Positions 13,746 through 17,924 of a stretch of 17,924 bases of DNA are shown here, piece after piece. The stretch spans positions 1-17,924 of the forward strand of contig DASQLD010000570.1 of NCBI GenBank assembly GCA_035630195.1, in the 5' to 3' direction. Source of the stretch: DASQDN01 sp035630195 (GTDB lineage Bacteria; Acidobacteriota; Terriglobia; Bryobacterales; Bryobacteraceae). Position numbers and translations under genes: made by a program. Under the pieces are notes generated by a model. The model did no database searches. It saw only the letters and a list, made by a program, of their open reading frames with translations, and was not told the origin of the DNA. Position 1 is the stretch's first letter. Each line of letters begins with the position of its first letter.

Positions 13746-16692
13746 ACACAAACTCGCTTGTATTGAATAGGCCCCAACAGAATGACTCGAGACCGTGGTG
13801 TTCGATCAACGAGACTGCCGAGGCGAGTTCCTCAGGTTGTGCGGCGCGGCCAAGCGCTAGGAAGAACCCCCGCTGGACTCGCGATGAGGTGTCAGGCGAT
13901 TCGTTAGACAAACGCTCGGCCAGAGCTTTCGCCTGCCGCTGAACGAACGAGTTGTTCATCAGGCTGAGTGATTGTAGAGGTGTGGTAGTTACGGAGCGCT
14001 GCGGAGTCTTCACGGAAGGTACCGGACAATCGAAAGCATCCAGCAACGGGTTACCTCCCGAGTTCACGTTCATCCGATAAATTGTCCGTCGCTGCTGTTC
14101 GGGTGCAGACGAATCTAGAGGCTCGTACGAATGATACGAGCCCGCATTCTTGACGATCTTGAAGGGGCGGAAGCTGGGACCATACATTGATGGGTTCAGT
14201 TGTCCGCTTACCGAAAGCATCGCGTCCCGTACTGCTTCCGCTGGCATTCGCATCGGCGAGTATCGCCAGAGCAGACGATTGTCGGCGTCTTTCTCCGCCG
14301 CTTCTGCAATATAGGCGGACGACTGCTGGTACGTCTGCGACAGCAGAATCAGTTTGTGAAGTTTCTTCAAGCTCCAGCCACTGCGGATAAACTCCTGAGC
14401 CAGCCAGTCGAGCAGTTCCGGATGAGAGGGCGTTCCTCCGTTGAATCCGAAATCGTTCGGGTTCTTCACCAGACCTGCTCCGAAATGGTAGCGCCATACG
14501 CGATTCACCATGACACGAGCAAAGAGCGGGTTGTCAGGGCTTGCGATCCAGTTAGCGAGCTTCAATCTCCGCTCCGCCTCCGGAGCATCGAAGGAAAGAT
14601 CCAGGTCCGGCGATAATCCCTGGATGCAGGAGACGGCGCCAGGGGCCACACGGTCGCCTTTGTTGTTCACATCTCCGCGAATCAGGACATGAGTTGCTTC
14701 GGGTAACCGAGACTCAGCCGCAAACACTTTGTCGGGTCTCTTAATCGCGGCATATTCCGCTCTGGCGCGCTTCAGCTCTTTAAGCAAGCGAGTGCGCAAC
14801 GCTTGCTGCTCAGGGCTCATTGCTCGGATGAGATCCTCAACGGTGATGCTCTTGCCGCCAAATTTGTAAGACTCCGCTACTTGTTCGGGGGTGAGGGCGA
14901 CGCTGTAGAATCGTGCTTCTTCTACTTCCAGATCCTTTGATGCTGTCAGTTCAATCACGGCATCGTCTTTCCCATACGTTTGCAGTCGACCGACAGGCAA
15001 ATCTATTTGGGGCTTATACGATTTTCCGTATGGCTTTCCGTTGCGATAAATGCGGATCACATCGTTGGCGCCATAGACAATCGCGATGTGCACGCGTTCC
15101 CCCGCTGCGGTATCTTCAGGAGCGCCTTCCACGTCTTCCGTTCGAAAGCGTACGGTGCTCAGATTCTCCCACTGATTCCGCTTTCCGGCGACATATTGAA
15201 TGCCATCGACAGCGGCCCCCCGGAAACCGCTCCGATTACGGATTCGTAGGAATGTCGCCGGCTTATCGGGGAGCTTCCTGACGTAAATCCAAGCCTCGAG
15301 GGTTTTCTCGCGAACGTCGAAGTTGATCGGCGACGTGGCAATCGTCGCCGAATCCTTACCCGGCACTGGACGAAGGCGACCTTCGGCGACTTCCACATCC
15401 TCCGTAGCCATCAGATGCAGCGACCCGAGATCGGCTCTTGTATCTGCATCGAAGGCCCAGATCGCGGAGGGACGAATGTTCGTCAACGATATTTCACGCG
15501 CAGCCCGATGCAAGTCGCCGAGTGCTGCTTCTGTATCTGTTATGCGTTTGCGCAGAGGGTTCAGAACTTCATCGAGACTGCGCTGCTCATTTGGCGTAAG
15601 CAACACACGGCCATCTGCCTTGAGCTCTTCGCCCTGCGTAGGCTGCCACACTCCTTCGAACACCGCTTTGAGGCGATAGTAGTCCTTTTGAGGGATGGGA
15701 TCGAACTTGTGGTCATGGCATCGCGCGCAGTTAACGGTCAGTCCCAAGAACGTTTGACTGACGACACCGAGCATCTCTTCCAGTTGATCCTCCCGGACCA
15801 TTGCGCGCTCTCGGGAGACGGCAGATGTGAGGCCGACAGCATCGAACGGCCCAAGGACGAGCAGGCTGGTAGCGGTGATGCCATCTCTTGTAATAGGCGC
15901 CAGCGCGTCTCCTGCGATCTGCTCCTTGGCAAACTGGGTGTACGGTTTGTCCTCATTGAAACTGCGGATAACGTAGTCACGGTAAGCCCAGGCATGATCG
16001 CGCAGCCAATCGCGCTCAAATCCTTCGCTCTCGGAGAATCGAACGACATCGAGCCAGTGCCTTGCCCAGCGTTCCCCATAATGCGGAGAGCTGAGGAGTC
16101 GATCGATGAGGCGCTCATATGCATCAGGGCGCCGGTCCGCGACGAACGCCTCGACTTCGTCGGGCGCCGGAGGTAGCCCCAGAAGATCGAACGTCAGCCG
16201 CCGGATCAAGATACGCCGCGCGGCTGGAGGAGAAGGCTTCAAGGCACTCTGACGCAGGCGCGCATAGATCCATCGATCAATCGGTGACTTGGCCGATAAC
16301 GCTGGCGGCTCGATTGTGCGTAACGGCTGCAGCGCCCACCAATCACGACCGGCACGCTGTTCAGAGACAGCGCCGCTCCAGGGCGCGCCGGCGGCGATCC
16401 ATCGCTGCATCAGCTCTTTCTCGGCAGGGGGCAACGGCGCCGCGGGAGGCATCTGCCCGTTCACAACGCGCGCTAGTAGCAAGCTCTCCGCCGGTGATCC
16501 CGGCTTGAGCGCCGAGCCGGTCACACCGCCCTTTATCGCTCCGTTGCGAGTGGACAGGTCGAGCCCTGCAGTGCGAGTTTTCGGACCGTGACAGCTTAGG
16601 CAACGGCGTTGCAGGAGAGACTGCATTTCCTGTTCGAGGTCACCCGCGCTGAGGGTGAGCGCAACGGCAGGCAAGACCAGCAACAGACGCAT
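13735..16692 (-). CDS. Di-haem PSCyt1-DUF1549-LamG-DUF1553 protein
   Basis: This is a secreted c-type-haem protein of the planctomycete cytochrome family; its reaction is unknown. A signal peptide (MRLLLVLPAVALTLSAG) is followed by a PSCyt1-like domain with CLSCH (31-35) and the motif RVVNGQMPP. A DUF1549/PSCyt2 domain follows (about 135-350, RLTFDLLGLPPAPDE, YGERWARHWLD, and CARCHDHKFDPIPQKDYY from 322). Next is a LamG-like jelly-roll (about 405-610, TLEAWIYVRKL, IRIYRNGKPYG, EARFYSVALTPEQV), then DUF1553/PSD1 (about 705-965, LANWIASPDNPLFARVMVNR, TPSHPELLDWLA, QSLSLMNN). The LamG insert suggests carbohydrate or glycan contact. The gene follows the Nramp-like gene by 21 nt, with AAAGGT about 9 nt before the ATG, and overlaps DUF1501 at its 3' end. 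A pairing in which the Tat partner does the chemistry and the haem protein moves electrons is inference. Confidence 0.88.
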   Translation of the reverse strand: MRLLLVLPAVALTLSAGDLEQEMQSLLQRRCLSCHGPKTRTAGLDLSTRNGAIKGGVTGSALKPGSPAESLLLARVVNGQMPPAAPLPPAEKELMQRWIAAGAPWSGAVSEQRAGRDWWALQPLRTIEPPALSAKSPIDRWIYARLRQSALKPSPPAARRILIRRLTFDLLGLPPAPDEVEAFVADRRPDAYERLIDRLLSSPHYGERWARHWLDVVRFSESEGFERDWLRDHAWAYRDYVIRSFNEDKPYTQFAKEQIAGDALAPITRDGITATSLLVLGPFDAVGLTSAVSRERAMVREDQLEEMLGVVSQTFLGLTVNCARCHDHKFDPIPQKDYYRLKAVFEGVWQPTQGEELKADGRVLLTPNEQRSLDEVLNPLRKRITDTEAALGDLHRAAREISLTNIRPSAIWAFDADTRADLGSLHLMATEDVEVAEGRLRPVPGKDSATIATSPINFDVREKTLEAWIYVRKLPDKPATFLRIRNRSGFRGAAVDGIQYVAGKRNQWENLSTVRFRTEDVEGAPEDTAAGERVHIAIVYGANDVIRIYRNGKPYGKSYKPQIDLPVGRLQTYGKDDAVIELTASKDLEVEEARFYSVALTPEQVAESYKFGGKSITVEDLIRAMSPEQQALRTRLLKELKRARAEYAAIKRPDKVFAAESRLPEATHVLIRGDVNNKGDRVAPGAVSCIQGLSPDLDLSFDAPEAERRLKLANWIASPDNPLFARVMVNRVWRYHFGAGLVKNPNDFGFNGGTPSHPELLDWLAQEFIRSGWSLKKLHKLILLSQTYQQSSAYIAEAAEKDADNRLLWRYSPMRMPAEAVRDAMLSVSGQLNPSMYGPSFRPFKIVKNAGSYHSYEPLDSSAPEQQRRTIYRMNVNSGGNPLLDAFDCPVPSVKTPQRSVTTTPLQSLSLMNNSFVQRQAKALAERLSNESPDTSSRVQRGFFLALGRAAQPEELASAVSLIEHHGLESFCWGLFNTSEFVYVH

Positions 16693-16713
16693 CGCACGAT
16701 TACCTTTCCGCGA

Positions 16714-17924
16714 TCATCTTACAATAACGGCCACAAACATAACTGTATAGAAACCTGCGCAGATCAAAAGAGCGGCCCGTTTCCAGAGCGGCGGACGAAG
16801 CTGTACCGGCAGAAGCCGCGTATTCACCAACAAAACTTGGATCGATCCGAGCGCCAGAACCAGACTTGCGACGACTCCCAAAGCCTGAAACAAAGTCATC
16901 GCTGTTCCCCAACGCACGGTGATGGCGCCCCAGATGGTGAATAGAAGAAGCAGCGTGTAGTACAAACGCCGAACATTTCCGATATTCCAATCGCGCATCT
17001 TTTCGATCCAGAGAATATCGGTGACGACGCGTACCAGACTGTCGGTATTGCCAAGATGAGTTGAGAAGAGGATCCAGAAGCCATTGAGCAGGGCCAGGAC
17101 CCAGAAGCCAGACCACAAGCGTTCGGCCATGTACTTTGCTTGAAAGGCGCCGGCGCCAACATCGGAAAGATTCGCGCCAGGAGGAGCAATGGCCGTGGCC
17201 AGATTAACGTTCAGGTACATGCCGATAAAACAACCGCCAGCCCAAAGTACAACCTGATCGAAGAGCACATACCGCATCCACGCTCGCCAGCGCCGAAGGT
17301 TTTCAATGTTGATCTCGAATACTTTTCCGACATGGGAGAGATTGATGTGCCGGCCGCCGAGCGCGCCGGGAATGGCGCCGACCACTGCCCCCATACCGAA
17401 GCCTTTGTCGCGGGCCCAATTGGTGATGGAGATGTTGCCGATTCCGCCTGATCCCGCGGTCGCAGCCAACGTTGTCAACAAGACGATGTCGACGCCGGGC
17501 GGCCAATAGCCAAATTGGAAGAATCCTTGGAAGGTTGCAAGCCAATGTTCGGCAGGTACAAACAAGACATTCGCGGTAAACAGAAACGCGAAGATCATAG
17601 CGATCATCGCCCAGGATGCGCGTTCGAGCGTACGTTCGACGGTTCCACCTGACATCAATATCAGCACTGTCACGATCATGACGAGATACGTCAGCCAGAT
17701 GAGCGTCGTGGTGTCTGGACCTCCTGGCAGACGTCCGGCAAAGGCGGCGAAGATTACTGTTGCGGAAGCAGCGCCCAGGGCCGGCATGCCAAGTTGAGCA
17801 ACGCTGAGAAGGGTATAGATGGTCGCCCAAAAGCGCGAGGATGGCCGGAGGCGCATGAAGCCTGCAACAATCGGCTCACCGGTGTAGAGCGTATAACGCA
17901 GCGCCTCGAGATTGAAGATGGTCT
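16714..17924 (-). CDS. Nramp-like integral membrane transporter (partial, N-terminus outside window)
   Basis: The frame stays open past an internal ATG at 17856 to the window edge (…FNLEALRYTLYTGEPIVAGF before MRLRPSSRFW), so the gene is incomplete and that ATG is not the true start. I recognise the RYTLYTGEP block from long Nramp-related transporters of Verrucomicrobia, Planctomycetes and Acidobacteria. About nine hydrophobic segments are visible, including TLIWLTYLVMIVTVLILMSG, AMIAMIFAFLFTANVLFV, LLFTIWGAITV, ALGVVASLVLALGSIQVLLV and a C-terminal one ending the protein. A conserved-looking GSGGIGNISITNWARDKGFG loop lies in the middle. The canonical Nramp TM1 metal motif would lie outside the window, and no MPH motif is seen here, so metal transport is unproven. 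It is the first visible gene of operon B, 21 nt before the haem-protein gene. Confidence 0.7.
   Translation of the reverse strand, partial: TIFNLEALRYTLYTGEPIVAGFMRLRPSSRFWATIYTLLSVAQLGMPALGAASATVIFAAFAGRLPGGPDTTTLIWLTYLVMIVTVLILMSGGTVERTLERASWAMIAMIFAFLFTANVLFVPAEHWLATFQGFFQFGYWPPGVDIVLLTTLAATAGSGGIGNISITNWARDKGFGMGAVVGAIPGALGGRHINLSHVGKVFEINIENLRRWRAWMRYVLFDQVVLWAGGCFIGMYLNVNLATAIAPPGANLSDVGAGAFQAKYMAERLWSGFWVLALLNGFWILFSTHLGNTDSLVRVVTDILWIEKMRDWNIGNVRRLYYTLLLLFTIWGAITVRWGTAMTLFQALGVVASLVLALGSIQVLLVNTRLLPVQLRPPLWKRAALLICAGFYTVMFVAVIVR

Noticed and set aside
15415..16176. 253-aa + strand ORF antisense to the DUF1549 protein
   Set aside because: It lies wholly within a gene with strong domain evidence. 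The long open frame is expected opposite GC-biased codons.
17854..17856. ATG at 17856 as the real start of the Nramp-like gene
   Set aside because: The frame continues upstream to the window edge with family-like residues (RYTLYTGEP), so this Met is internal.

Overview
The window is GC-rich bacterial chromosome. It most resembles a soil acidobacterium of the Solibacter/Bryobacter type. The basis is gene content rather than any marker gene: an Oar-like TonB-dependent receptor with a carboxypeptidase-regulatory N-domain, haem proteins of the planctomycete-type cytochrome families with their Tat-exported partners, leucine-rich-repeat (LRR) exoproteins, an 'HGL-motif' hypothetical protein of the kind found in many copies in such genomes, and a GCAGGCT-TTC-AGCCTGC palindrome. 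No rRNA, tRNA, CRISPR array, transposase or integrase was seen.

Layout. 1-370 is gene-poor and may hold the last codons of an upstream gene. A strong hairpin plus T-run (371-411) lies just before an HGL-family gene (426-1244), whose tail overlaps a small acidic ORF (1090-1314). Operon A (+) runs 1402-8488: TonB-dependent receptor, then a di-haem DUF1587/1595/1592/1588/1585 protein, then a Tat-exported DUF1552 protein. Both junctions are 1-nt TAATG overlaps. A minus-strand LRR pair follows (8493-9422 and 9424-11403), divergent across 34 bp from an unrecognised secreted protein with three DUF5666-like repeats (11438-12397). Operon B (-) enters from the right edge: an Nramp-like membrane protein (partial), then a PSCyt1-DUF1549-LamG-DUF1553 di-haem protein, then a Tat-exported DUF1501 protein.

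How the genes may work together. Both operons have the same logic. Each has an envelope transport protein, a Sec-exported protein with two CxxCH sites, and a Tat-exported partner encoded directly downstream with overlapping codons. They point at each other, with LRR and beta-rich secreted proteins between them. I infer a cell-envelope or periplasmic redox/hydrolytic apparatus acting on a large substrate. The substrate and the chemistry cannot be read from the sequence.

The points most worth a second look are: the palindromic repeat that codes for part of a signal peptide; the three capped LRR modules, one lacking its N-cap, split over two genes; the terminator-like hairpin that leaves no room for a promoter before the HGL gene; and the parallel haem/Tat-partner operons sharing a CxxCH-x(3,4)-DPI motif.
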